From assembly GCA_020249435.1 (NCBI GenBank), contig JADCFQ010000012.1, positions 62,001-126,000 on the forward strand: a DNA stretch of 64,000 bases, in the 5' to 3' direction. Positions 8,337 through 17,297 of the stretch are shown in pieces. The notes below the pieces were generated by a model, which did no database searches, had not been told where the DNA came from, and saw nothing but the letters and a program-made list of their open reading frames with translations. A program made the translations under genes and the position numbers. Every line of letters starts with the position of its first letter. Position 1 is the first letter of the stretch. This DNA comes from Roseomonas sp. (GTDB lineage Bacteria; Pseudomonadota; Alphaproteobacteria; Acetobacterales; Acetobacteraceae).

Positions 8337-9080
8337 ATGGTCCTGTTCCTGTTCCATGCGCTGGTCGCCGCCCATATCGTGACGGGCAGCATCGGCGCCG
8401 TTGCTTTCTGGGTGCCCGTGATCGGGCGCAAGGGCGGCGCCAATCATGCGCGCTGGGGCAAGGTTTTCACCTTCGCGCTGCTGATCACTGGCTGTCTGGC
8501 AATGGTCATGAGTCTGCTGACTCTGGCCGCACCCATCGAGACTCATCCGCATCTGGAAGGCCGTTTTGATGAGGCCTTCATCCGCGGCATTTTCGGCTGG
8601 ATGATGCTGATGACCGGGCTGCTGACGGTGAACCTTGCCTGGTATGGCTGGCTTTCCATTCGCAACAAGCGCCGACATGAATTGAACCGCTCGCGGCTCA
8701 ATCTGTTTTTGCAATATGCGCTGATTCCCGCATCACTGAATTGCGCCTGGCAGGGCTGGATGATTGGCCAACCGCTGATGATCGGCATTTGCATGGTGGG
8801 GCTGGCGACGGCGGCGACAAACCTCTGGTTCATCCTGGCGCGCGAACCGGGGCCGGGTGCCTGGATCAAGGAACATATCAAGGCTTTGGTGGGGGCGGGC
8901 ATTTCCGTCTACACCGCCTTTATGGCGTTTGGGTCGGTCAGGATTTTTCCTGAATTGGCGCTCAATCCCTTCATGTGGACGGTACCGCTGGTGGTGGGCG
9001 TTTCGCTGATCATCTGGCATCGCCGCGTAGTGGATCGGCAATTTGCCGGACGCGGTCGACGTTTGAGTGCTGCAACGTAA
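8337..9080 (+). CDS. Multi-pass membrane protein upstream of crtD
   Basis: 247-aa protein with about six or seven hydrophobic segments. These include FLFHALVAAHIVTGSIGAV at the N-terminus, FGWMMLMTGLLTVNLAW, MIGICMVGLATAATNLWF and a C-terminal LVVGVSLIIWH. The pattern resembles small bacterial DUF2306-like membrane proteins, but I cannot assign a family firmly. A strong GGGGAGG ribosome-binding site precedes the ATG. Its stop lies one base before the chosen crtD start, so the two are probably co-expressed. The divergent gap upstream holds PpsR-like sites. A role linked to carotenoid processing or placement in the membrane is inference. Confidence 0.75.
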   Translation: MVLFLFHALVAAHIVTGSIGAVAFWVPVIGRKGGANHARWGKVFTFALLITGCLAMVMSLLTLAAPIETHPHLEGRFDEAFIRGIFGWMMLMTGLLTVNLAWYGWLSIRNKRRHELNRSRLNLFLQYALIPASLNCAWQGWMIGQPLMIGICMVGLATAATNLWFILAREPGPGAWIKEHIKALVGAGISVYTAFMAFGSVRIFPELALNPFMWTVPLVVGVSLIIWHRRVVDRQFAGRGRRLSAAT

Positions 9081-9081
9081 T

Positions 9082-10611
9082 ATGGCTGCTCTGCGCGTTG
9101 TTGTGATTGGCGCCGGAATGGGCGGCTTGGCAGCAGCCGCTGATCTCGCGCGGCGTGGTGCGGCGGTGACGGTATTGGAACGCGCAGCGGCCCCCGGTGG
9201 CAAGATGCGTGAGGTGATGGTGGATGGCAGCCCGATTGATGGCGGCCCCACGGTCTTCACCATGCGCTGGATTTTTGAGGGTTTGTTTGCGGATGCAGGC
9301 GCCTCTCTGGAAGCCGCGCTGCAATTAGCGAAAGCGGATGTATTGGCGCGGCATGCCTGGCGGGCTGGTGGCAGGCTTGATCTATTCGCGGATATCGGGC
9401 GTTCCGCTGATGCAATCGGCGAATTTGCGGGGTCCGCCGAAGCGCGCGGCTATCGCGCCTTTTGCGCACGCAGCGCTGATATTTTCCGCACGCTGCGGGG
9501 TTCCTTCATTGCTGCCGAACGTCCCTCTCCGCTTGATCTGGTCAAGCGCGTTGGTATCACCAATATCGCGGCGCTGATTCGCACCGCACCGATGAAGACG
9601 CTTTGGGATGCCTTGGGCGAGCATTTTCGTGATCCGCGTTTGCGCCAGCTATTCGGGCGGTATGCGACCTATTGCGGCTGCTCACCCTGGTTGGCGCCGG
9701 CGACGCTGATGTTGGTCGCGCATGTGGAACAGGATGGCGTGTGGTTCGTGAAGGGCGGCATGCGGCGCGTGGCGGATGCAATCCAGCGCTTGGCAGAAGG
9801 CAAGGGTGCTGAGTTTCGCTTTGGTGCTGAGGTCGCGGAGATTCTGACGCGTCAGGGCCGGGCTTGTGGGGTGCGGCTTGCAAATGGTGAGGAACTCGCT
9901 GCCGATGCCGTTGTCTTCAACGGTGATGTGGCTGCGCTGGCGCAGGGGATGCTGGGGCAGGCGCCTCGTGGCGCGGCGGAGGATACACCACGCGCCGCGC
10001 GTTCCCTTTCCGCCGTGACCTGGTGCGTGAAGGCGCCGACCGCAGGCTTTCCGCTGGTGCATCACAATGTGTTCTTCGCTGAGGATTACGCGGCGGAGTT
10101 TGAAGCGATTTTCCGTAGGCGTGATATCACCGCCGCGCCCACGGTCTATATCTGCGCACAGGATCGCGAAGCGGGGCCGGGGCCGGCAGCGGGCACACCA
10201 GAACGGATGCTTGTGCTGATCAATGCGCCACCCGATGGTGATCGGCGTGGCTATTCTCTCGATGAAATAACAGAACTTGGCGAACGAGGCTTCGGTTTGC
10301 TGAAAGCTTGCGGCTTGGACGTGGCACGCGACGCAGGCGCGGAATTCGTCACCACGCCTGAAGGTTTCGCGCGGCTTTTTCCGGGTTCGGGCGGCGCGCT
10401 CTATGGCCGCGCGAGCCACGGCACCACCGGCACTTTCGCGCGCCCTGGCGCGGTCACGCATTTGCAAGGGCTTTATCTGGCCGGAGGTTCGGTGCATCCC
10501 GGCCCCGGCATTCCCATGGCAGCGATGTCCGGCCGTATTGCCGCGGCGCGGCTTTTGGAAGATTGGGCCGGTGCGCGCGGCAGCATACGGATTGGGGCGG
10601 CGCGCGCTTAA
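9082..10611 (+). CDS. crtD: 1-Hydroxycarotenoid 3,4-desaturase CrtD
   Basis: 509-aa FAD-dependent carotenoid desaturase. The N-terminus has the dinucleotide-binding motif VIGAGMGGLAAAADLARRG, followed by GGKMRE and PIDGGPTVFTM; the C-terminus has the flavin-binding GLYLAGGSVHPGPGIPMAAMSG. The last block, with HPGPGIPMA rather than HPGAGVPG, and the GPTVFTM segment distinguish CrtD from CrtI. It introduces the 3,4 double bond into hydroxylated or methoxylated acyclic carotenoids on the way to spirilloxanthin. The ATG at 9082 starts right after the upstream stop. The end overlaps the convergent crtI stop by 4 nt. Confidence 0.93.
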   Translation: MAALRVVVIGAGMGGLAAAADLARRGAAVTVLERAAAPGGKMREVMVDGSPIDGGPTVFTMRWIFEGLFADAGASLEAALQLAKADVLARHAWRAGGRLDLFADIGRSADAIGEFAGSAEARGYRAFCARSADIFRTLRGSFIAAERPSPLDLVKRVGITNIAALIRTAPMKTLWDALGEHFRDPRLRQLFGRYATYCGCSPWLAPATLMLVAHVEQDGVWFVKGGMRRVADAIQRLAEGKGAEFRFGAEVAEILTRQGRACGVRLANGEELAADAVVFNGDVAALAQGMLGQAPRGAAEDTPRAARSLSAVTWCVKAPTAGFPLVHHNVFFAEDYAAEFEAIFRRRDITAAPTVYICAQDREAGPGPAAGTPERMLVLINAPPDGDRRGYSLDEITELGERGFGLLKACGLDVARDAGAEFVTTPEGFARLFPGSGGALYGRASHGTTGTFARPGAVTHLQGLYLAGGSVHPGPGIPMAAMSGRIAAARLLEDWAGARGSIRIGAARA

Positions 10612-12116
10612 TGGCGCTTCAGCGTGTCGCCATGCGGCACAAGCTGATCAAGCACCTTGGCGGAAGAAATCACGCCCGGCACGCCAGCGCCAGGATGTGT
10701 GCCGGCGCCGACCAGATAAAGCCCTTTCACTTCTTCGCTGACATTATGTGGGCGGAACCAGGCGCTTTGGAAAAGCTGCGGCTCCAACGCAAAGGCCGCG
10801 CCATTCACCGATAGCAACCGATCCTGAAAATCCTGCGGCGTGATCATGCGGGATGTGGCCAGCGCCTCGCCAAGACCGGGCAACACGGTTTCTTCCAGGC
10901 GTTTTTCAATCGCCTGACGATAGGGTTCCGCATGCTTGGCCCAATCCACCTTGCTGCCAAGATGCGGCACGGGCGCCAGCACGTAGAAGGCATCGCAGCC
11001 AGGCGGGGCAAGTGATGCATCCGTCGCAGTCGGGCGATGCAGATAAAGGCTGAAATCTTCGGCCAAGTGCTTCCGCGTGAAAATATCGTGCAGCAATTCC
11101 TGATAGCGTGGTCCGAGCACCATGGTGTGGTGATAAATATCATCATACCGGCGCTTGGTACCGAAATACCAAACAAAAAGGCTCATGGAATAACGCGCGC
11201 GGGCGATCTTGCGATCAGTCCAACGCCGTCGCGGATGATCCTGCAATAGCTTGCTGTAAGTCCAGGCGACGTCCGCATTGGAAACCACGATATCGGCGGC
11301 AAGCCTTTCGCCATCGGCAAATTCAACGCCAGTTGCGCGGCCGCCTTCAGTGGTGATGCGCTTCACTTCGGCATTATAGCGAATGCTACCACCAAGCCTT
11401 GTGGCCAAATCGAGAATACCCTGCACCAGCGCACCCATGCCGCCCATGGCGTAATGCACGCCATGCAGTCGTTCCAGATGGGCGATCAAGCAATAATAGG
11501 CCGTGGTGGTCATCGGATTCCCGCCAATCAGCAGCGGGTGGAAACTGAAGGCAACGCGTAGCTTGTCGCTGGTGAAGTAATCGCAGACGCGGCTATAGAC
11601 GGTGCGATAGCCCTGCAAGCGAATCAAATCCGGCGCGGCACCAAGCAATGACCCAAGGCGATGGAAGGGCTTATCCGCCAATTCGGCAAAGGCCACCCGA
11701 AAAATACGCTCACTTTCCAGAATGAAGCGCTCAAACCCGGCACTGTCTTGCGGTGCGATACGAGCGACCTCGGCGCGCGTGACATCAAGATCGGCGGAAC
11801 ACCGCATGACGTTGCCATCATCGAAGCGGATCAGGTAGAAGGGATCCATCGCGCGCAGATCAATATCCTGCGCAAGTTTACGGCCAGCGAGCGACCAGAG
11901 CTCTTCCAACAAATAGGGCGCTGTGATGATGGTGGGGCCGGCATCGAAGGTAAAGCCATCCTGCCGAAAGACATAAGCACGCCCACCTGCGGCATCGAGT
12001 TTTTCAAGGATCGTCACACGCCAACCACGTGCGCCAAGCCGCACCGCCGCAGCCAAGCCACCAAAGCCGGAGCCGATCACAATCGCATGCGGGCGTGGGT
12101 CTGCTGCTGTGTTCAT
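10608..12116 (-). CDS. crtI: Phytoene desaturase CrtI
   Basis: 502-aa FAD-dependent phytoene desaturase that converts phytoene to neurosporene or lycopene in several steps. It begins with the FAD-binding motif VIGSGFGGLAAAVRLGARG and AGGRAYVF. It ends with the bacterial phytoene-dehydrogenase signature GLYLVGAGTHPGAGVPGVI. Length is typical. It stands alone on the minus strand downstream of pufC but behind a terminator, so it needs its own promoter in the 55-nt gap (12117-12171), where I saw no PpsR-type palindrome. crtB is far away, at the end of the bch operon; the split of crtI from crtB is notable. Confidence 0.95.
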   Translation of the reverse strand: MNTAADPRPHAIVIGSGFGGLAAAVRLGARGWRVTILEKLDAAGGRAYVFRQDGFTFDAGPTIITAPYLLEELWSLAGRKLAQDIDLRAMDPFYLIRFDDGNVMRCSADLDVTRAEVARIAPQDSAGFERFILESERIFRVAFAELADKPFHRLGSLLGAAPDLIRLQGYRTVYSRVCDYFTSDKLRVAFSFHPLLIGGNPMTTTAYYCLIAHLERLHGVHYAMGGMGALVQGILDLATRLGGSIRYNAEVKRITTEGGRATGVEFADGERLAADIVVSNADVAWTYSKLLQDHPRRRWTDRKIARARYSMSLFVWYFGTKRRYDDIYHHTMVLGPRYQELLHDIFTRKHLAEDFSLYLHRPTATDASLAPPGCDAFYVLAPVPHLGSKVDWAKHAEPYRQAIEKRLEETVLPGLGEALATSRMITPQDFQDRLLSVNGAAFALEPQLFQSAWFRPHNVSEEVKGLYLVGAGTHPGAGVPGVISSAKVLDQLVPHGDTLKRH

Positions 12117-12170
12117 TGTGCTTGTTCAGCCTTCATCTCACTCGGCATGAAACACCATTCTGAAGCGGTA

Positions 12171-12203
12171 GAAAAGAAAAACCTCCGCGCGAGGCACGGA
12201 GGC
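12171..12203 (-). terminator. Rho-independent terminator of the puf operon
   Basis: On the minus strand CCTCCG (12197-12202) pairs with CGGAGG (12182-12187) around a 9-nt loop and is followed at once by a T-rich tract (TTTTTCTTTTC, about 12171-12181). It lies about 50 nt after the pufC stop and before crtI, so it should end the bchC-puf transcript. Confidence 0.8.
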
Positions 12204-12221
12204 TTGGAACACAACAACCTG

Positions 12222-12244
12222 GGGCGGGCCTATTCAACCCGCCC
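12222..12244 (-). other. Stable hairpin just after pufC
   Basis: GGGCGGG (12238-12244 on the minus strand) pairs with CCCGCCC (12222-12228) around a 9-nt loop, starting 8 nt after the pufC stop. It has no T-tract and precedes the terminator. It may protect the 3' end of the puf mRNA from exonucleases, as 3' hairpins do in other puf operons; this role is inference. Confidence 0.55.
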
Positions 12245-12251
12245 TGATCCA

Positions 12252-13328
12252 TCATCGCGGCGTAGCATCAGCCGAACGCAGCGGGCCTTGATTGACCTGC
12301 TTCAATTCGGGGAAGTCACGCAGCATAGGCGTACCATTCAGGGGGCGGTTTAAGCCTTGATGGCAAGTGGAACAATTCACTTTCAGCGGATCGCCCAGCG
12401 CCCCAAGCCGTGGGCCATGCGGGCCTTCCGCCGGACCATTCGGGTTTTGCGCCCAAAGCGGCTTTAGCGGCTCGATGTAGGACATGTTAATGTCTCGTAC
12501 CATACGAATGCCATGCCAGGCAGTCGTCCGCGCTGGCGGGCTCTGCGCCCATTCGGCGAAGGAACGGCTGTTATGACAATAGGTGCAATTCACACCAAGC
12601 GAACCTGACATATGCATCATGAGTGCGTAGGTCCATTCGGTTGACATGGTGTTTTGGCTATTCCGCCCCGGCAGCGAGGTTGTGCTGATATTGCGGATCG
12701 GCTGGTCACCCAAAAGGAAGGGCGTGAAGGGATCAGAAGGAAGCGAAGATTGGCCGACTGACGCCGCCGGATGATTCTGCCCACGCGGTGCTTGCAGGCC
12801 AGCGCGGCTATTCGGTTCGGTAGACCAGACCATGGTCGGCACCGGATTGCCACGATGGCAGGTGTAGCAGGTCACGCCAGTCTGGCCGACATGGGTCGCC
12901 CATTCCGAATTGATCTTGTGCGTCATCTGCAACATGCGCCGGGCGACGACTTTGGTATAAACTTCGTCGGACGCCATGTTTTCGACATTGTGGCAATAGC
13001 CACAGCCCTGATTGGGCGCGATCCATTCCGTCATGGCGAGCATGATGCGGTTGAACTGCGCTTCACTCAAATCACGCAGCACCTGCACATTCTCATACGC
13101 CTCATGCGCTCTTGGGCCCGTTGCATCCGCGGCTTCGGATGCTTCCGGCCCCTGATTGGCGGCAAGCAAAGCAGGCAGGGTGCGCGGATTTTCCACCTCA
13201 CCCATCGAAAGCCCGCGGAAGCCACCTTGTGTTGCCAGGATTGGCGGGCGTTCGAAGGTGGTGACGAAGATCACCCCGCAAAGCAGCGCCACCACACCGG
13301 CAGCGATGCTGAGTGAAAGCCTGCTCAT
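12252..13328 (-). CDS. pufC: Reaction-centre tetraheme cytochrome c subunit PufC
   Basis: 358-aa periplasmic electron donor to the photo-oxidised special pair. Four c-type haem motifs are visible: CGYCH (109-113), CYTCH (154-158), CTYCH (248-252) and CSTCH (319-323), with methionine-rich helices before them. The N-terminus has one hydrophobic segment (about residues 6-24). Cys17 is present but its context ALLCG is a poor lipobox, so the protein may be held by an uncleaved transmembrane helix rather than a lipid. It overlaps the pufM stop as ATGA and is the last gene of the puf operon. Confidence 0.96.
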   Translation of the reverse strand: MSRLSLSIAAGVVALLCGVIFVTTFERPPILATQGGFRGLSMGEVENPRTLPALLAANQGPEASEAADATGPRAHEAYENVQVLRDLSEAQFNRIMLAMTEWIAPNQGCGYCHNVENMASDEVYTKVVARRMLQMTHKINSEWATHVGQTGVTCYTCHRGNPVPTMVWSTEPNSRAGLQAPRGQNHPAASVGQSSLPSDPFTPFLLGDQPIRNISTTSLPGRNSQNTMSTEWTYALMMHMSGSLGVNCTYCHNSRSFAEWAQSPPARTTAWHGIRMVRDINMSYIEPLKPLWAQNPNGPAEGPHGPRLGALGDPLKVNCSTCHQGLNRPLNGTPMLRDFPELKQVNQGPLRSADATPR

Positions 13329-14305
13329 CGCGGCGCTCCTTGTACGATGGAAGGATCAACAGCAGGTGTCCAAGGCATGGTGTAGGCCGGCGCGAAGTGC
13401 CGATCCACCGCCCAAAGATACCAGTTGTCCACAACAGTTCCGGTCAGCAGAATGCCGATCCCGCCCGCAACGGGGCAAAGGAAGGCAAACCACCAGGCCC
13501 AACGGTGGATGCTTTCAAACGTGGCGTTGAAGCCCATGGTCCAGCGCCAGAACAAACCACCACGTTCCGCTGCCGTGCCACGATCCAGCGTTTGTTCGAT
13601 TTCGCGTTCACCACCATAGCGCCCAAGTGCCAGGATAGTTGCGGCGTGCATCGCAAACAGCAGCACCGAACCATAGAGGAACACAATCGAAAGCGCGTGG
13701 AACGGGTTGTAAAACAGATTGCCGTAGCGGATCGAAAACGCCGCTGTCCAATCAAGGTGCGGGAAGATGCCGAAGGGCACGGCTTCACTCCAGCTACCCA
13801 TGGCAAGCGGGCGGATGAAGCCCAGCACCAGGTAAAGCCAGATGGCACCTGCAAAGGCCCAAGCCACATGCGTGCCCATGCCAAGTTGACGTGCGCGGCG
13901 ATAAGTACGCACCCACCAGAGCAGGATGGAGAGCGTCAGGAAGAAGCCCGCCACAACCCACCAGCCGCCCTTATTCAGTGGCGGAATGCGCATGCCATAT
14001 TCCGGCGGCGGCGGTTCAAGCGCCAACCAGAAAAGCTGACGGATGAATTCGCTGATATTCCAATTCACCGAGGCCAGCATATTGAGCCCGATGATCTCAA
14101 AGGCGATGAAGCCAAAGAGCAGCGAGAGAATGCCAAGATAGCCAAGATAAATCGGCCCAATCTGTGCATCACCAAGGCGACCAAAGAGATGCACTTCGCT
14201 GGGTGTACCTTCACGCGCAGAACTATCCGCGGGAAGGGGCACGCCAGGATAAGGTGCTGGTCCGCGCACCTGTATCCGGGTGAAGATGTTTTGATATTCG
14301 GCCAT
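13325..14305 (-). CDS. pufM: Photosynthetic reaction centre M subunit
   Basis: 326-aa M subunit of the type-II reaction centre. Five transmembrane helices are visible. The conserved pigment- and iron-binding region is present: [35 protein letters not shown] and ESIHRWAWW, which carry the histidines for the special pair, accessory bacteriochlorophyll and non-haem iron. The long N-terminus ([16 protein letters not shown]) is typical of M. It follows pufL by 21 nt and overlaps pufC as ATGA. With L, H and PufC it forms the quinone-reducing reaction centre in the intracytoplasmic or cytoplasmic membrane. Confidence 0.97.
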   Translation of the reverse strand: MAEYQNIFTRIQVRGPAPYPGVPLPADSSAREGTPSEVHLFGRLGDAQIGPIYLGYLGILSLLFGFIAFEIIGLNMLASVNWNISEFIRQLFWLALEPPPPEYGMRIPPLNKGGWWVVAGFFLTLSILLWWVRTYRRARQLGMGTHVAWAFAGAIWLYLVLGFIRPLAMGSWSEAVPFGIFPHLDWTAAFSIRYGNLFYNPFHALSIVFLYGSVLLFAMHAATILALGRYGGEREIEQTLDRGTAAERGGLFWRWTMGFNATFESIHRWAWWFAFLCPVAGGIGILLTGTVVDNWYLWAVDRHFAPAYTMPWTPAVDPSIVQGAPR

Positions 14306-14326
14306 GGGATTTTTCCCTCCCCTCGC

Positions 14327-15151
14327 CTAGCGCCAAATCGGCAGGTTAAGCCACCAGCCCCACCATTCGGGCCAGCCGCGCGTCCAGAAAGGACCGCTGA
14401 TCACGATGCAGATCGCACTCCAAATCCCTGCAGACAGGGCAAGGAAAAGACCCAAGCGATGGATACCAAGCGTGCCGATCGAATACCCGATCAGGTCACG
14501 GAAGAAGGTATTTTCATGCTCTGCGGTCTTGACCGGTTCACCTTCCGGCGGATTGAGCGCCGAGAGAACCAATGCACCATGCAGCGATAGCGCCAGCACC
14601 GTGGTGAAGAAAAAGGTCACCGCGATCATATGCGCTGGGTTGTAGTGGAAATGCAGATATTGATAGCCGACATTGGACACCCAATCGAGGTGGCTCCAAA
14701 TGCCGTAGGGGAAGCCATGTCCCCATGCGCCCATCAGTACCGGCCGGATCACGACCAGCGTGATATAGGCGAAAACCGCGACACCATAAGCAATGGGGAT
14801 GTGATACCCCATACCAAGCTTGCGTGAGATTTCTGCTTGCCTCAGCGCCCAGGACACAAATGCCCCAATCGCGCAGATGGTGATCACCTGCCAAAGCCCG
14901 CCTTCGCGCATCGGCGCCAGGCGCAGCCCGTATTTGAGATCCGGCGGCGCGATATTGATCAGCCAGGGATTCCATGTCCCGCCAATCGCTGCGCCGTAGA
15001 GGATCAGGGCGGTTCCGACAAAGCTGAAAAACGCGCAGGTCACGCCAAAGAACCCGACATAGAAAGGCCCTATCCAGAAATCGAACAGGTCGCCCCCTAT
15101 CAGGGTTCCGCCGCGGACGCGGTATTTCCGCTCAAAGCTTAACATCGCCAT
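14327..15151 (-). CDS. pufL: Photosynthetic reaction centre L subunit
   Basis: 274-aa L subunit. The start [15 protein letters not shown] matches the family N-terminus, so the first ATG is used. Five transmembrane helices and the conserved ligand region are present ([24 protein letters not shown] and later the GIHRLG segment), giving histidines for bacteriochlorophylls and the non-haem iron. It is separated from pufA by about 128 nt holding a stable intercistronic hairpin, which usually sets the ratio of antenna to reaction-centre mRNA. pufM follows after 21 nt. Confidence 0.97.
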   Translation of the reverse strand: MAMLSFERKYRVRGGTLIGGDLFDFWIGPFYVGFFGVTCAFFSFVGTALILYGAAIGGTWNPWLINIAPPDLKYGLRLAPMREGGLWQVITICAIGAFVSWALRQAEISRKLGMGYHIPIAYGVAVFAYITLVVIRPVLMGAWGHGFPYGIWSHLDWVSNVGYQYLHFHYNPAHMIAVTFFFTTVLALSLHGALVLSALNPPEGEPVKTAEHENTFFRDLIGYSIGTLGIHRLGLFLALSAGIWSAICIVISGPFWTRGWPEWWGWWLNLPIWR

Positions 15152-15215
15152 CGCTTGATGCTCCTCTCCCGACGGGGGCTATGCCCGCCTGGCGGTCCCT
15201 CATGATGTTTTGTGC

Positions 15216-15243
15216 GGGCGAGGCAGTTTCGGCTGCCTCGCCC
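15216..15243 (-). promoter_or_regulatory. puf intercistronic mRNA hairpin
   Basis: An 11-bp perfect stem (GGGCGAGGCAG with CTGCCTCGCCC, arms 15216-15226 and 15233-15243) with a 6-nt loop lies between pufA and pufL, with no T-tract behind it. In Rhodobacter the equivalent hairpin stabilises the pufBA segment by blocking 3' exonucleases, so antenna polypeptides outnumber reaction centres. The same role is likely here. Confidence 0.75.
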
Positions 15244-15279
15244 AATTCGCTGAAGCGCGGCCGAAGCCGCGCCCCGTGC

Positions 15280-15459
15280 TCAACCACCCAGCTTCGCGCC
15301 AGGGGTGAATGTCGGTGACGTTGCGCACCAACCAAGATGATCGCAGTAGCGCGGCGAGCTCAGAACAGCGAAGTGAATCACTGCTGCGATCGCCACCACA
15401 CCTGCCGCGCCGAGGAACCCGACACGACGAGCATCAATCACCATCCACATTTTATGCAT
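15280..15459 (-). CDS. pufA: Light-harvesting complex 1 alpha subunit
   Basis: 59-aa single-pass antenna polypeptide. MHKMWMVIDARRVGF is the classic cytoplasmic start of LH1 alpha; AAGGAG lies about 10 nt upstream, whereas an ATG three codons earlier sits against the Shine-Dalgarno. The transmembrane helix contains His29 in AVIHFAVLSS, the axial bacteriochlorophyll a ligand. The periplasmic tail RYCDHLGWCATS is unusual: it holds Cys39 and Cys45, which I do not expect in this family. It pairs with PufB to form the ring around the reaction centre. Confidence 0.93.
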   Translation of the reverse strand: MHKMWMVIDARRVGFLGAAGVVAIAAVIHFAVLSSPRYCDHLGWCATSPTFTPGAKLGG

Positions 15460-15521
15460 ATCGAACATTCTCCTTTCTTTCGCTCCAGATTTCGGGAAAT
15501 TCCGTCAACCCGGAACATCCT

Positions 15522-15698
15522 TCAGAAGAAGCGCCAGTCGGGCGGAACCACTTGTCCGGTATAGACAAGCGGCCGCCACAACCACACGAGGATATGCGCG
15601 CCCATGGAAGCGAAAACGGAGAAAGCCCATCCCTGGACCACCAAGTTGTGGACTTCCTTCGCCTGAGCTTCCGTCAGGCGCGTTCTAGTGTCGGCCAT
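15522..15698 (-). CDS. pufB: Light-harvesting complex 1 beta subunit
   Basis: 58-aa single-pass antenna polypeptide. It has the conserved beta signature EAQAKEVHNLVVQGW on the cytoplasmic side and the membrane helix FASMGAHILVWLWRP, whose histidine binds bacteriochlorophyll a. The start is the ATG after GGAGG with 7-nt spacing. pufA follows after about 60 nt. It is the first gene of the puf group and comes about 160 nt after bchZ, so both read-through from bchCXYZ and a local promoter are possible. Confidence 0.95.
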   Translation of the reverse strand: MADTRTRLTEAQAKEVHNLVVQGWAFSVFASMGAHILVWLWRPLVYTGQVVPPDWRFF

Positions 15699-15858
15699 TA
15701 GCAAACCTCCGACTTGGCCTTACGGCCATTACCGCGTCCACCCGCGCGGCAGGGACGGCAGAGGCGGAATTCCGCCCAAGCCTTCTTGTCGTCGGATACG
15801 TGCCGACAGCGGTGACCGCGGTCCGTTCGCAGACAAGATTCGTGATGACGAAGGGGCG
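15699..15858 (-). promoter_or_regulatory. bchZ-pufB spacer, probable puf promoter/leader
   Basis: This 160-nt spacer holds no ORF resembling pufQ. It contains a perfect 14-nt palindrome GGCGGAATTCCGCC (15763-15776) and an inverted repeat TGTCG-N12-CGACA (15787-15808), whose TGT/ACA arms are 16 nt apart rather than the 12 expected for PpsR. A puf promoter and leader are expected here by comparison with other PGCs; no clear -35/-10 pair was found. Confidence 0.4.
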
Positions 15859-17295
15859 TCATGCCATGACCTCCGCCAAAGTCTTTTGCACGCGCTCTGC
15901 CGTCACGCGCGGCTCTGCCGCATCGCGCGCGGCGCGTTCAACTTGTTCACGCAGCCGCTTGGCTGCGGAAATACGGAGCAGGAAGGGTTCCTGTTCCACC
16001 CGTTCATCCAATAGCGCGACCGCCGCTGCGTCCCAGGGTTCGGCAGCACGCACCGGGGTTGGTTCAACGCGATCAAGATCAGTGCCGAGCGGCAGGATAT
16101 GAAACAACGCGTCAAACAAGGCGTTGCAATATTCCTGGATGATATAGGTCGCCCCCGCATAGCCCATGAAGGGCGTGCCGGTAGCACGGCGGATGATGGC
16201 GCCGGGGAAACTTGCCGGGATATACATGGCGCGGCTTTTGATTTCTGCCGCATACATGCGTTCATTATAGGAACCGAACAGCACCAAGGGCGGTGTCTTG
16301 CGCAAAGCATCACGCACCGCCGCATTATCGGGCTTCTGCCCTGCCTTGCGCGAAAAGGCGAAAGCACAGGGAATACCCATTTCATCATGCAAAAAACGCT
16401 GCAATCCGCGCGAATAGGTATCAGTCGCAACCACCGCGAAGGAGGCCGAGGCGTAGAAATCCTGCGTCACACTCCGCCACAAATCCCAAAGCGGCTTCAC
16501 CGTGGTGTGTTTTTCACGTTCGATGAAGGGTTCCGGGTCCAGCCCAGTCAATTCACCAAGCTTGCGAAGGAAATTTGTTGTCGCGAAAAGCCCAATTGGC
16601 GCCTGCAGATAGGGCCGATCCAGCTCCTCGCACAGCTTGCGACCGAATTCGCGATACATGCAGATATTCACATCCGCATCGGGCAGTTTTGCGATGTCTT
16701 CCACATGGCTGCCAAGCGGGAAGACCAGATTGATCTCACAGCCAATGCCTTCGACCAGGCGGCGAATCTCTGCCAGGTCGGATGGCATATTGAAGGTGCC
16801 ATAGATGGGGCCGATGATATTCACGCGCGGCTTTTCGCCTTCCTTGCGCGTGCGGGGTTTTGGCTTGCGACCGCGTGAGCCAAATTCGCTCCAGAGCCAC
16901 ATGATGGCACGGTCGGCGGCCTGCCACTGATCCTCATCAATCGTGCGGCAGATGAAGCGTTGCAGATTGCTGCCCTGCGGTGTGACACCACCACCGATCA
17001 TTTCAGCGATGGAACCCGTCACCACCACGGCAGGCAACTCGGCATCCTGTGTGGCGGCAGCGCGCTTCAAGGCGCCTTCGGTGCCGTTCTGGGAGAGTGA
17101 ATCCTCATCCAAACCCGTCACCACAATCGGCAATTCATGCGGCGGCAACGCATCCGTGTAATGCAGCACCGCCGTCACCGGCAGGTTTTCGCAACCGACT
17201 GGCCCATCAATCACAACCCGCAGGCCACGCACTGCCGAGAAAGCATAGATCGCCCCCCAGTAGCCGCCGGCGCGATCATGATCGAGAACGAGCAT
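15859..17295 (-). CDS. bchZ: Chlorophyllide a reductase subunit BchZ
   Basis: 478-aa BchZ, one half of the nitrogenase-MoFe-like heterotetramer (BchYZ) that reduces the C7=C8 bond of chlorophyllide a or the 8-vinyl precursor to a bacteriochlorin, using electrons from BchX. The N-terminus [19 protein letters not shown] and [10 protein letters not shown], with a cluster-ligand cysteine, are characteristic, as is the later [20 protein letters not shown] segment. It directly follows bchY (2 nt between stop and start) and precedes the puf genes in the conserved bchCXYZ-puf order. Confidence 0.96.
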   Translation of the reverse strand: MLVLDHDRAGGYWGAIYAFSAVRGLRVVIDGPVGCENLPVTAVLHYTDALPPHELPIVVTGLDEDSLSQNGTEGALKRAAATQDAELPAVVVTGSIAEMIGGGVTPQGSNLQRFICRTIDEDQWQAADRAIMWLWSEFGSRGRKPKPRTRKEGEKPRVNIIGPIYGTFNMPSDLAEIRRLVEGIGCEINLVFPLGSHVEDIAKLPDADVNICMYREFGRKLCEELDRPYLQAPIGLFATTNFLRKLGELTGLDPEPFIEREKHTTVKPLWDLWRSVTQDFYASASFAVVATDTYSRGLQRFLHDEMGIPCAFAFSRKAGQKPDNAAVRDALRKTPPLVLFGSYNERMYAAEIKSRAMYIPASFPGAIIRRATGTPFMGYAGATYIIQEYCNALFDALFHILPLGTDLDRVEPTPVRAAEPWDAAAVALLDERVEQEPFLLRISAAKRLREQVERAARDAAEPRVTAERVQKTLAEVMA

Positions 17296-17297
17296 GC

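Noticed and set aside
13313-14590. 425-aa plus-strand ORF across pufC, pufM and pufL
   Set aside because: It spans several well-supported reaction-centre genes on the other strand, has a highly charged, low-quality sequence and no ribosome-binding site.
15787-15808. TGT...ACA inverted repeat as a PpsR site of the puf operon
   Set aside because: The arms are 16 nt apart, not the 12 needed, so it was not called a PpsR site.
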